The notes under the pieces were generated by a model. The model saw only the letters and a list, made by a program, of their open reading frames with translations, was not told where the DNA came from and did not search any database. From positions 1 through 15,035 of the forward strand of contig PFPJ01000011.1 of the NCBI GenBank assembly GCA_002792995.1: DNA of 15,035 bases, in the 5' to 3' direction. The first letter of the stretch is position 1, and each line of letters opens with the position of its first letter. The stretch is from Candidatus Magasanikbacteria bacterium CG_4_10_14_0_2_um_filter_41_10. Lineage in GTDB: Bacteria > Patescibacteriota > Patescibacteriia > Magasanikbacterales > UBA922. Shown in pieces: positions 1 to 5,445 of the stretch. The position numbers and the translations under genes were made by a program.

Positions 1-4
1 AAGC

Positions 5-32
5 TTGTGTTTTCTTTTGATTTGGATATACT
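5..32 (+). promoter_or_regulatory. Candidate promoter of the tRNA-Pro gene
   Basis: A -35-like TTGTGT at 5-10 and a -10-like TATACT at 27-32 are separated by 16 nt. Transcription would start near 39, about 9 nt before the mature tRNA 5' end, leaving a short 5' trailer for RNase P. A second -10-like TATAAA at 42-47 abuts the tRNA itself and cannot give a full-length tRNA. The -35 match is modest. Confidence 0.45.
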
Positions 33-47
33 TTCCTCTGCTATAAA

Positions 48-120
48 CAGACTATAGCGCAGTTGGTAGCGCGCGGGGCTGGGGGTCCTGAGGTCGGCGG
101 TTCGAGCCCGCCTAGTCTGA
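48..120 (+). tRNA. tRNA-Pro (anticodon GGG)
   Basis: A complete 73-nt cloverleaf can be folded by hand. The acceptor stem is CAGACTA/TAGTCTG with discriminator A at 120. The D arm is GCGC/GCGC around AGTTGGTA. The anticodon stem CGGGG/TCCTG (two G-T pairs) carries loop CTGGGGG, with T33, anticodon GGG and G37. The variable loop is AGGTC, and the T arm GGCGG/CCGCC has loop TTCGAGC. C1:G72 and A73 are the usual bacterial ProRS identity elements, and G37 after GG fits a TrmD m1G37 substrate. The 3' CCA is not encoded, so it must be added after transcription. The gene reads proline codons CCC and CCU. It lies 18 nt before csaA, so the two are probably co-transcribed. Confidence 0.93.
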
Positions 121-138
121 CTATCTCTACGTAAACAT

Positions 139-474
139 ATGAACACCATTACCTGGAAGGAATTTGAAAACGTCTTACTCGCAGTAGGGACAATTCTTTC
201 TGTTGAAGAATTTCCAGAAGCAAAGAAACCAGCGTACAAAATTACAGCTGACTTTGGAGAATTTGGTGTGAAAAAAACAAGTGCGCAGATTACAACAGTA
301 TACTCTTCTGAAGAATTGGTTGGAAAACAAATTATTGGTGTGTTGAATTTTCCACCAAAACAAATTGGGACGTATATGTCTGAATTTTTGTTGACAGGAT
401 TTTATCGAGAAGATGGGGCTGTGGTTATGGCTGTTCCTGAGCAACCTGTCCCAAATGGGAGGAGACTTTCCTAA
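139..474 (+). CDS. csaA: CsaA-type tRNA-binding protein (EMAP domain)
   Basis: The 111-residue protein is a single EMAP-II/Trbp111-like OB-fold domain, the full length of the CsaA family. It aligns throughout with bacterial CsaA: an N-terminal helix, the strand around VGTI (16-19), FPEAKKPAYK (25-34), KTSAQIT (46-52), NFPPKQIGTYMSEFLL (70-85) and the C-terminal PNGRRLS. CsaA proteins are cytosolic homodimers that bind tRNA and have been described as export-related chaperones in Bacillus. The tRNA-binding role rests on the domain, while the chaperone role is less certain. The ATG at 139 follows the upstream tRNA-Pro by only 18 nt with no promoter or terminator between them, so it is probably read on the tRNA transcript. 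No Shine-Dalgarno sequence precedes it. It ends in TAA, and a small hairpin (480-494) without a T-run follows. Confidence 0.88.
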   Translation: MNTITWKEFENVLLAVGTILSVEEFPEAKKPAYKITADFGEFGVKKTSAQITTVYSSEELVGKQIIGVLNFPPKQIGTYMSEFLLTGFYREDGAVVMAVPEQPVPNGRRLS

Positions 475-503
475 ATAAAGGATACTGGATATCCATTGGG
501 TCA

Positions 504-533
504 TTGACAGATATGTGACTAATCCGGTATAGT
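504..533 (+). promoter_or_regulatory. Promoter of trhO
   Basis: A perfect -35 TTGACA (504-509) and a -10 TATAGT (528-533) are spaced by 18 nt. The -10 box ends only 9 nt before the ATG at 543, so transcription should begin within about 3 nt of the start codon and the mRNA would be nearly leaderless. Confidence 0.7.
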
Positions 534-542
534 TTTGGTCCT

Positions 543-1472
543 ATGTATCAAACGTTACTGTATTACAAGATTGAACACATAAAGTACCCTGAGTCTGAAA
601 TGAAAAAACATCTCGAGGTATGTAAAGCGCTCCAGCTCAAAGGGCGTATCTTACTCAGCAAAGATGGTATCAATGGGAATATTGGTGGAACACTAGAGAG
701 TGTTTGTCTCTATCGAGCATACATGGACGCTCATAATACGTTCAAGCACATTGATTTCAAACAGCATGACAGCGAGATCATGCCATTCCCAAGATTATCT
801 ATCAAAGTGCGAGATGAAATTGTCACGACCGAAGCACGCGAAGATATCGATTGGAAGAATAGGGGACAGTATGTTGGTCGTGATACATTTCATGAATGGC
901 TCAAGGCTGGAGAAGAAATGGTCATCATCGATATGCGAAATGATTATGAGTGGGCAATAGGGCATTTTAAAAATGCAGTGAAACCTCCCGTCAAATATTT
1001 TCGAGAGATCAAAAACACGATGGAGTATTACGAACAGTTCAAAGACAAAAAAATTGTCATGTATTGTACCGGAGGGATTCGTTGTGAACCGGCGACTGCA
1101 TTGTTTGTGAAGTACGGCTTTGATAAAAAAAATGTGTATCACCTGGAAGGTGGTATTGTAAAATATGCAGAGAAGTATGGAAATGAAGGATTTTTTGAAG
1201 GAAAGTGTTTTACGTTTGATGATCGCATTGCGATTGCAATCAATACGACTGACACAGCTGTCGTTCTTGGCAATTGCGAACTCTGTGGCGTGAATACAGA
1301 TGACTATCGGAATTGTCTCAATAAACATTGCAACAAGTTATTCATCGGGTGTGATGAGTGTATGGAAAAAATGGATGATACGTGTAGACAAGAATGTCAG
1401 GATATTATCAAAGACGCAGAACACATGCGATCGCCTCGGGCACATACGAAGGTCTTGCACAGAAACAAATAA
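543..1472 (+). CDS. trhO: tRNA uridine(34) hydroxylase, rhodanese family
   Basis: The 309-residue protein matches the YceA/UPF0176 family, now TrhO, which makes 5-hydroxyuridine at U34 in tRNAs with UNN anticodons, using oxygen. Visible features are an N-terminal ferredoxin-like domain (about 1-95, with GRILLSKDGINGNIGGT at 34-50), a rhodanese domain (about 115-215) with active-site loop CTGGIRCE and nucleophile Cys175, and a C-terminal Cys-rich tail (C245, C248, C258, C263, C270, C273, C281, C285) that may bind a metal. The family usually has this Cys-rich tail. The start follows a promoter with almost no leader and no Shine-Dalgarno sequence. The neighbouring tRNA-Pro(GGG) is not an expected substrate because its wobble base is G; a tRNA-Pro(UGG) would be. 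A terminator hairpin follows 12 nt after the TAA. Confidence 0.93.
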   Translation: MYQTLLYYKIEHIKYPESEMKKHLEVCKALQLKGRILLSKDGINGNIGGTLESVCLYRAYMDAHNTFKHIDFKQHDSEIMPFPRLSIKVRDEIVTTEAREDIDWKNRGQYVGRDTFHEWLKAGEEMVIIDMRNDYEWAIGHFKNAVKPPVKYFREIKNTMEYYEQFKDKKIVMYCTGGIRCEPATALFVKYGFDKKNVYHLEGGIVKYAEKYGNEGFFEGKCFTFDDRIAIAINTTDTAVVLGNCELCGVNTDDYRNCLNKHCNKLFIGCDECMEKMDDTCRQECQDIIKDAEHMRSPRAHTKVLHRNK

Positions 1473-1482
1473 TTGCTATGAT
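1455..1482 (+). promoter_or_regulatory. Promoter of the PEBP-family lipoprotein gene
   Basis: TTGCAC (1455-1460), 16 nt, then TATGAT (1477-1482), with an extended -10 TG at 1474-1475. The -35 box lies inside the last codons of trhO. The predicted start near 1489 lies inside the left arm of the trhO terminator hairpin, so transcripts from this promoter would carry only part of that hairpin. Confidence 0.6.
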
Positions 1483-1484
1483 AC

Positions 1485-1507
1485 AAGAGGTTCCCCACCT
1501 CTTTTTT
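1485..1507 (+). terminator. Rho-independent terminator of trhO
   Basis: A 7-bp stem AAGAGGT/ACCTCTT around loop TCCCC is followed by four more T residues (1504-1507). It ends 2 nt before the next start codon at 1510. Confidence 0.65.
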
Positions 1508-1509
1508 CT

Positions 1510-2064
1510 ATGAAATATGTGTGTATTCTTTTTGGTATGCTGATCTTGGGCGCTGGATGTGTCACACAGACACCTGTGCCTCTCGCTCCTCCGTATGCCA
1601 AAGTAACCACGTCATCTATGCAACTTACGTCCTCGGCGTTTAAACATGAAGGAATTATCCCCGCGCTCTATACGTGCGATGGCACACACACCAGTCCACC
1701 ACTGAGTATTGCGCATGTTCCAGATGAGACCAAAAGTTTGGCTCTGATTATGGACGATCCTGATGCGATCAAGCCTGCAGGGAAAGTATGGGATCATTGG
1801 CTTGTGTGGAATATTGATCCAACAACTGTTCATATCCAAGAGGGAGAAGAGCCTGTCGGGACGCATGGTGCTGGTACAGGTGGAGAAACAATATATCATG
1901 GACCTTGTCCGCCAGATGGTCCGCATCGATATTCATTTCGTCTGTATGCGCTGGATACGGTGCTTGATCTCCCCTCAGGTTCAACCAAGTCAGATCTTGA
2001 GCAAGCAATGGATGGACATATCATCGCACAAACAGAACTGGTGGGAATGTATAGTCGAACGTAG
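1510..2064 (+). CDS. YbhB/YbcL-type PEBP (Raf kinase inhibitor-like) lipoprotein
   Basis: From the ATG at 1510 the product is 184 residues. Residues 1-16 are a short hydrophobic signal with the lipobox-like LGAGC, predicting lipidation at Cys17 and anchoring outside the membrane. The remainder is a phosphatidylethanolamine-binding protein domain of the bacterial YbhB/YbcL type. Signature segments are LIMDDPDA, the WDHWLVWNI strand, and GPCPPDGPHRYSFRLYALD near the ligand pocket. The biochemical role of bacterial YbhB proteins is poorly known; anion-site binding of phosphorylated ligands is the family expectation. The frame is open from 1300, but that extension overlaps trhO and would bury the signal peptide, and the 1455-1482 promoter supports the 1510 start. 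It ends in TAG, which overlaps an AGGAGG sequence. Confidence 0.85.
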   Translation: MKYVCILFGMLILGAGCVTQTPVPLAPPYAKVTTSSMQLTSSAFKHEGIIPALYTCDGTHTSPPLSIAHVPDETKSLALIMDDPDAIKPAGKVWDHWLVWNIDPTTVHIQEGEEPVGTHGAGTGGETIYHGPCPPDGPHRYSFRLYALDTVLDLPSGSTKSDLEQAMDGHIIAQTELVGMYSRT

Positions 2065-2086
2065 GAGGTTTCGTTATGGCAACGAG

Positions 2087-2116
2087 ATCTCTCGACTTCC
2101 TTCGGTCGATCGAGAT
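2087..2116. repeat. REP-like imperfect hairpin
   Basis: The left arm ATCTC-TCGAC and the right arm GTCGA-TC-GAGAT form a 10-bp stem with a 2-nt bulge and an 8-nt loop. The sequence resembles the short palindromic TCTCGACTTC...TCGAGATGACA family scattered through many bacterial genomes (from memory). Only one copy is in the window, so dispersal cannot be shown here. Confidence 0.4.
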
Positions 2117-2133
2117 GACATCCCATGAAGAAC

Positions 2134-2166
2134 AAAAAAAGAGACTGCAATTGCATTCTCTTTTTT
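2134..2166. terminator. Bidirectional terminator between convergent genes
   Basis: AAAAAAGAGA and TCTCTTTTTT form a long stem around the palindrome TGCAATTGCA, with one C/T mismatch. The A-run and T-run flank the stem, so it can end transcription of the PEBP gene from the left and of the minus-strand gene at 2179-2718 from the right. Confidence 0.75.
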
Positions 2167-2178
2167 ATATTCTATGTG

Positions 2179-2718
2179 TTATGACACTGGGATTTTTATG
2201 CCAAGTGCTTTTTCGTATCCAGCAATATCATTGGTATACACTTGCATGACAAATACTCCTTCTCCTGTTACTGCAACAATATTTTCTTGCATGTGGGCCG
2301 TGAAGGTGATTTCATATTGCGCTTTTTTGCCCCCACTTGTTGCAGTGATGTCATCAGGAGAAAGGGTTGCAAATGCGTACCCTAGATCTTTCCATGATGT
2401 TTGTTCTGAATCTGTTAATGCATTCATAGAAAACACTCCATAGACGATCGCGTCATGTTTGTATGTTTGTGCGAAGATGATCCTTTTTTTGTTTGTAACT
2501 TTGACGAGGGGTCGCATGAGAACATGATATTTGAAATTTTTCTTTGGACCAGCAAGAGGATATATCTTGTGTGAGAGAGATAATGGTTTTTCTTCAAAAA
2601 TACTGTTTTCTTCCTCTGCAAAAGGAAAGTTACTCAGCAATTTTGTTTTTTTGAAACGAGTGTAGACAAACAGCGCTCCTACACAAAAGAGGATTAATAT
2701 GATCCATTTTATACTCAT
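2179..2718 (-). CDS. Unknown membrane-anchored protein
   Basis: I do not recognise this 179-residue protein. Residues about 4-21 form one hydrophobic segment (KWIILILFCVGALFVYTRF) followed by basic RFKKTK, the pattern of an N-terminal anchor with the rest of the protein exposed outside. The exposed part lacks cysteine and looks like mixed alpha/beta. It contains the segments SWKDLGYAFATLSPDD and VAVTGEGVFVMQVYTNDIAGYEKALGIKI. Neither is a motif I can assign. The start ATG at 2718 is preceded by TAT with no Shine-Dalgarno sequence. A -10-like TATACT lies about 40 nt upstream, but no convincing -35 is seen. The rpmB terminator lies upstream, so the gene is probably transcribed independently. 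It ends in TAA beside the shared bidirectional terminator. Confidence 0.7.
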   Translation of the reverse strand: MSIKWIILILFCVGALFVYTRFKKTKLLSNFPFAEEENSIFEEKPLSLSHKIYPLAGPKKNFKYHVLMRPLVKVTNKKRIIFAQTYKHDAIVYGVFSMNALTDSEQTSWKDLGYAFATLSPDDITATSGGKKAQYEITFTAHMQENIVAVTGEGVFVMQVYTNDIAGYEKALGIKIPVS

Positions 2719-2781
2719 ATAATAAGGATACAGGTTATGAATGATACATATCCTATAGTATAATCTAAAAAGAAGAATAAA

Positions 2782-2815
2782 GAAAAAAAGAATGCACGTG
2801 TATGTGCATTCTTTT
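2782..2815. terminator. Terminator of rpmB (minus strand), hairpin usable on both strands
   Basis: GAATGCAC (2790-2797) pairs with GTGCATTC (2804-2811) around a 6-nt loop. On the minus strand the stem is followed by a run of seven T residues, a strong rho-independent terminator 15 nt beyond the rpmB stop codon. On the plus strand only TTTT follows. Confidence 0.85.
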
Positions 2816-2829
2816 ATGTTTGGAGAAAA

Positions 2830-3021
2830 TTATGCTGTCACGACTGTTTCTGTTGCTTTTGCAGCTTGTTTTGCAGTCGTACGCATACAACGGGTGCAGA
2901 CTTTTTTGCCATCCATCTTTTGGAGGTTTGGCTTTTGTCTACGAATGGTTTTTATTTTTGAGTGGCTGCGGCTTGCGGCTTTTTTTGAACCTTTGCCACA
3001 TATATCACATGAAAGTGCCAT
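2830..3021 (-). CDS. rpmB: 50S ribosomal protein L28
   Basis: The product is 63 residues, within the usual 60-78 range for L28. It starts MALSCDICGKGSKKAASRSHSKI and contains the family core SHSKIKTIRRQKPNLQK (19-35). Two CxxC pairs, C5/C8 and C42/C45, form the zinc-ribbon arrangement of the zinc-binding form of L28. An upstream in-frame ATG would add 19 residues unlike L28, so the ATG at 3021 is chosen. A strong promoter lies 39 nt upstream and a terminator 15 nt downstream. It is therefore a single-gene unit, not next to rpmG or other ribosomal protein genes, as is common for L28. Confidence 0.93.
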   Translation of the reverse strand: MALSCDICGKGSKKAASRSHSKIKTIRRQKPNLQKMDGKKVCTRCMRTTAKQAAKATETVVTA

Positions 3022-3059
3022 AGAAGAGGTCGTATTAGGGTTGATTTGAATGTGAAAGA

Positions 3060-3088
3060 AGTGTACACTAGAAACCAATCTTTGTCAA
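3060..3088 (-). promoter_or_regulatory. Promoter of rpmB
   Basis: Read on the minus strand: a perfect -35 TTGACA (3083-3088), 17 nt, and -10 TACACT (3060-3065). Transcription should start near 3053, giving a leader of about 32 nt before the rpmB ATG. Confidence 0.75.
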
Positions 3089-3103
3089 GGGCACACTGAT
3101 GCT

Positions 3104-3131
3104 TTAGCACATTTTTTAAATTTCTTACATA
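3104..3131 (+). promoter_or_regulatory. Weak candidate promoter of the M50 protease gene
   Basis: TTAGCA (3104-3109), 16 nt, TACATA (3126-3131). The expected start falls at or next to the ATG at 3138, which would make this mRNA leaderless. The boxes are imperfect, but the divergent layout with rpmB requires a plus-strand promoter in this gap. Confidence 0.35.
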
Positions 3132-3137
3132 GATACT

Positions 3138-3737
3138 ATGGACACTGTGTTTCTCATCTTCGTTATCGTCTTTTCTGCTATTATCCACGAATATTCGCAT
3201 GGGTGGATGGCAAATCAGCTGGGGGACCCTACGGCAAAGTATGCCGGACGTCTTACCCTGAACCCACTCAAACACATCGATCCGATTGGGTCAATTTTGT
3301 TGCCACTGCTCCTCATCCCGACTGGCTTTCTTTTTGCTTATGCAAAACCAGTGCCATATAATCCATACAATCTCAAGGACCAAAAATGGGGACCGGTAAA
3401 AGTTGCTTTCGCAGGACCTTTAGCAAACTTCTTTCTGGCATTTATCTTTGGTATCACGCTTCAACTCGTTCCTGCTGGACCAATGACTAGTTTTTTCTAC
3501 ATCATTGTGTATGCCAATGTGTTGCTCGGTGTGTTCAATCTTGTTCCTATTCCACCGCTCGATGGATCAAAGCTTCTCTTTGCGTTTTTACCCAGCAATG
3601 CCATGCGTGTACGACAGGTATTACAGCAATACGGTTTTTTGATTCTTATTGTTTTCATCATGTCCTTTTCTTCTATCCTGAGTCCCGTTATCCAGTTTTT
3701 CGTGAATTTGTTTGTTGGCGGGGGACCAAGGTTTTAG
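3138..3737 (+). CDS. Site-2 protease family membrane metallopeptidase (M50)
   Basis: This is a 199-residue integral membrane protein with about four or five hydrophobic segments. The zinc-binding HExxH is H17-E18-Y19-S20-H21 (HEYSHGW) within the first segment. The third zinc ligand is D142 in NLVPIPPLDGSK, which corresponds to the NPxDG-like motif of the family. Further M50 marks are GRLTLNPLKHIDPIGS (37-52) and AFAGPLANFFLA (90-101). The short form lacks PDZ and CBS domains, placing it with the minimal, soluble-domain-free S2P relatives common in bacteria and archaea. Such enzymes cleave transmembrane segments, often to release signalling proteins. The substrate is unknown, and no anti-sigma factor is nearby. 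It is divergent from rpmB and ends in TAG, followed by a bidirectional terminator. Confidence 0.9.
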   Translation: MDTVFLIFVIVFSAIIHEYSHGWMANQLGDPTAKYAGRLTLNPLKHIDPIGSILLPLLLIPTGFLFAYAKPVPYNPYNLKDQKWGPVKVAFAGPLANFFLAFIFGITLQLVPAGPMTSFFYIIVYANVLLGVFNLVPIPPLDGSKLLFAFLPSNAMRVRQVLQQYGFLILIVFIMSFSSILSPVIQFFVNLFVGGGPRF

Positions 3738-3750
3738 TGTGCATGTAAAC

Positions 3751-3784
3751 AAAAAACTTGAGCTACAATAGCTCAAGTTTTTTT
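3751..3784. terminator. Bidirectional terminator between M50 protease and glycosyltransferase genes
   Basis: AAAAAACTTGAGCTA pairs perfectly with TAGCTCAAGTTTTTT around loop CAA. An A-run on one side and a T-run on the other serve both converging genes. Confidence 0.9.
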
Positions 3785-3791
3785 ATGTTCA

Positions 3792-4694
3792 TTAAAACAT
3801 GAGTACCCTATGTTTGATTGCTTCTTTGTAAATATAGTATCTTCGAAGGAGGAGATATATTGGCCATTTTATAAAAAAAATTTTTACATCTCTTTTGCCA
3901 TGCATGACATACCGTATGAATAACAAAGGGATCAATAGCGGCGCTAGCATCACATATACATAATCTTTGATATGTACAATCAAAGTATATGTGACTGGGG
4001 GATCAAAAAATAGATAGTGTTTTGGATATTTTTTCTTCAAAACCGGCCAGACAGAAGCATTCCTGGTAGATCTCAATAATGATGCTGGAGTCCAGTCCAT
4101 TGCTTGGTGATAGACAATTGCATCAGAAGCCCGAGTATACAAAAAACCGTGACTTACCACACGGATTGCCATTTCCGAATCTTCATTGTTGTATCGAAAG
4201 AAAAAAGTATCAAAACCACCACACGTCTCAAAAACTTTTTTTTGATAGGCAATATTACAACCCATTGGCCACTTGGCATTTGGATTGGAAACAAGACGTT
4301 CTGGAAAATACCCTTTGTAGTGTATACTGATATAAAACGTTTGACCAATGACGAATCCTATATTGGAATGAGAAAATCCTTTTGATAGTTCAGTAAGCCA
4401 CTGTTTGTCTACTTCGCAATCATCGTCGGTAAAGGCAATAAAATCAAACGTTGTGTGTGCTATGCCAGTGTTTCTTGATGCACTCAATCCCTGATTAGAT
4501 TGATGATGAATGACGGTGATTTTTTCATCTTCTAGTGTATCCAAAAATTGTTTGGTGCCATCAACTGAGCCATCATTCACTATAATAATTTCAAATGTAG
4601 AAAATTGTATGTCTCGTAAAGCGGCAATGCACTTTTTGAGATACTCCAGTCTATTGTATGTGCACACTACGATTGAAAAATTGTTTGTTTCCAT
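3792..4694 (-). CDS. Family 2 glycosyltransferase with C-terminal membrane segments
   Basis: The 300-residue protein has a GT-A fold of family GT2. The N-terminal strand and nucleotide site SIVVCTYNRLEYLKKC (7-22) is followed by IIIVNDGSVDGT (36-47). The metal-binding triad is TDDDCE with D90-D91-D92. The acceptor-side WPMGCNIAYQKKVFETCGGFD (142-162) and the general-base region NNEDSEMAIR (169-178) follow. Residues about 234-285 are hydrophobic with two likely membrane segments, so the enzyme is probably anchored on the cytoplasmic side. It is expected to transfer a sugar from a nucleotide-sugar donor to a surface glycan or lipid carrier; the donor and acceptor cannot be told. It stands alone, with its own promoter, divergent from the str operon. 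It ends in TAA. Confidence 0.9.
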   Translation of the reverse strand: METNNFSIVVCTYNRLEYLKKCIAALRDIQFSTFEIIIVNDGSVDGTKQFLDTLEDEKITVIHHQSNQGLSASRNTGIAHTTFDFIAFTDDDCEVDKQWLTELSKGFSHSNIGFVIGQTFYISIHYKGYFPERLVSNPNAKWPMGCNIAYQKKVFETCGGFDTFFFRYNNEDSEMAIRVVSHGFLYTRASDAIVYHQAMDWTPASLLRSTRNASVWPVLKKKYPKHYLFFDPPVTYTLIVHIKDYVYVMLAPLLIPLLFIRYVMHGKRDVKIFFIKWPIYLLLRRYYIYKEAIKHRVLMF

Positions 4695-4726
4695 AGATGA
4701 AAAAACATCTCAAAATCTATAATGTT

Positions 4727-4755
4727 AGTCTAGTCTGCAGGGGACGAGAAGTCAA
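4727..4755 (-). promoter_or_regulatory. Promoter of the glycosyltransferase gene
   Basis: Read on the minus strand: TTGACT (4750-4755), 17 nt, TAGACT (4727-4732). Transcription would start near 4720, giving a leader of about 26 nt. It is back to back with the str promoter, 37 nt away. Confidence 0.5.
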
Positions 4756-4792
4756 TCAGATATTTGTTGCTTTTTACGAAGGGAACACCCTC

Positions 4793-4821
4793 TTGACATC
4801 CTCCCTCATATATAGTATATT
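4793..4821 (+). promoter_or_regulatory. Promoter of the str operon (rpsL-rpsG-fusA)
   Basis: A perfect -35 TTGACA (4793-4798), 17 nt, -10 TATATT (4816-4821). The expected start is near 4828, which leaves a leader of about 198 nt before rpsL. It is among the best promoter matches in the window, as expected for a ribosomal protein operon. Confidence 0.8.
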
Positions 4822-4827
4822 CGTCCC

Positions 4828-4989
4828 ACTACACAAGTTTCCTTGTGAGTGCAGTACCTCATCCCGACTTTCGCTACCCGGGAACACTCCAAATCGAGTG
4901 AGAGGGAAGTTCCTCTCTTTCTTCGGAAAGAGAGGAAGCGCTCGAGGCAGTTTTCATATAGAACTGGCTTGAGCAAAGCCGTTTTTTTT
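4828..4989 (+). promoter_or_regulatory. Structured rpsL leader, candidate transcription attenuator
   Basis: The 331-nt gap between the glycosyltransferase gene and rpsL holds two divergent promoters and this leader. Hairpins seen: CACAAG/CTTGTG (4832-4847); CACTC/GAGTG (4885-4900); a 12-bp stem with a UUCG tetraloop (4910-4937); a 13-position stem with one mismatch and one wobble (4940-4974). The last overlaps a terminator hairpin (4966-4980 plus T-run), so the two cannot form together. A further alternative, GAGAGG (4900-4905) with CCTCTC (4912-4917), competes with the UUCG stem. Nested, exclusive pairings ending in a terminator are the mark of attenuation. The ligand or protein that decides is unknown; feedback by a ribosomal protein is an inference. 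Confidence 0.5.
4966..4989 (+). terminator. Candidate intrinsic terminator inside the rpsL leader
   Basis: GGCTT (4966-4970) pairs with AAGCC (4976-4980) around loop GAGCA, followed by G and eight T residues (4982-4989). It lies upstream of rpsL and downstream of the operon promoter, so if it formed every time the operon would be silent. That fits conditional use. Confidence 0.55.
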
Positions 4990-5009
4990 ATTCAAAAGCA
5001 TTATAAGCC

Positions 5010-5023
5010 TTGTAAGCATTTTA
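5010..5023 (+). repeat. Start-proximal motif TTRTAAGYATTYTA, copy 1 (rpsL)
   Basis: TTGTAAGCATTTTA ends 2 nt before the rpsL ATG. A second, partial unit AAGCATTATAAGC lies directly upstream (4996-5008). The same motif precedes rpsG and fusA. Confidence 0.6.
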
Positions 5024-5025
5024 CT

Positions 5026-5445
5026 ATGCCAACAATGAATCAGATTCTCCGCAAAGGGAGAACGTCACTAAAGGCGAAATCGAAGTCGCCGGCAATGCAG
5101 TACACATGGGATAGTCTGCATCGTAATTACACTCCTCTCAAAAAAGGAGCGCCATTCAAACGTGGTGTATGTACGAAGGTATATACCATGACCCCAAAGA
5201 AACCAAACTCTGCGCTTCGTAAAGTTGCGAAAGTTCGATTGTCCAATGGACAAGAAATCATCGCATATATTGGTGGAGAAGGGCATAATCTGCAGGAGCA
5301 CAGTATCGTCCTCATTCGTGGTGGACGTGTCAAAGATCTTCCTGGTGTTCGCTATCATATCGTTCGTGGTGTCTATGACACCCAAGGTGTCGACGGACGA
5401 AAGCAAAGTCGCTCTAAATATGGAGCAAAGAGACCAAAAGCATAA
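5026..5445 (+). CDS. rpsL: 30S ribosomal protein S12
   Basis: The product is 139 residues. S12 is the decoding-centre protein of the small subunit. Conserved landmarks are MPTMNQILRKGR at the N-terminus, KRGVCTKVYTMTPKKPNSALRK (45-66, the streptomycin-loop lysine region), GEGHNLQEHS (84-93) and RGGRVKDLPGVRYH (98-111), including D104, the site methylthiolated by RimO in some bacteria. The loop at 21-44 is about 15 residues longer than in Escherichia coli S12 and resembles the Bacillus-type form. The frame stays open upstream to a GTG at 4849, but S12 proteins begin at this Met, and the leader hairpins and terminator would lie inside the extension. First gene of the str operon, 64 nt before rpsG. 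Confidence 0.97.
   Translation: MPTMNQILRKGRTSLKAKSKSPAMQYTWDSLHRNYTPLKKGAPFKRGVCTKVYTMTPKKPNSALRKVAKVRLSNGQEIIAYIGGEGHNLQEHSIVLIRGGRVKDLPGVRYHIVRGVYDTQGVDGRKQSRSKYGAKRPKA

Noticed and set aside
42..47. TATAAA directly upstream of the tRNA as its -10 box
   Set aside because: It touches the mature tRNA 5' end, so transcription would begin inside the tRNA. The TATACT at 27-32 is better placed.
480..494. GGATA/TATCC hairpin after csaA as a terminator
   Set aside because: The stem is only 5 bp and AT-containing, and no T-run follows.
1300..1509. N-terminal extension of the PEBP protein overlapping trhO
   Set aside because: The extension is a frame-shifted reading of trhO, and the lipoprotein signal with lipobox begins only at the ATG at 1510.
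2792..3049. 85-codon plus-strand frame at rpmB
   Set aside because: It is the reverse frame of the clear L28 gene on the minus strand and begins inside the rpmB terminator.
4849..5025. In-frame 59-codon upstream extension of rpsL from a GTG
   Set aside because: It would put leader hairpins and a terminator T-run into coding sequence and give an N-terminus unlike any S12. The ATG at 5026 matches the family start exactly.
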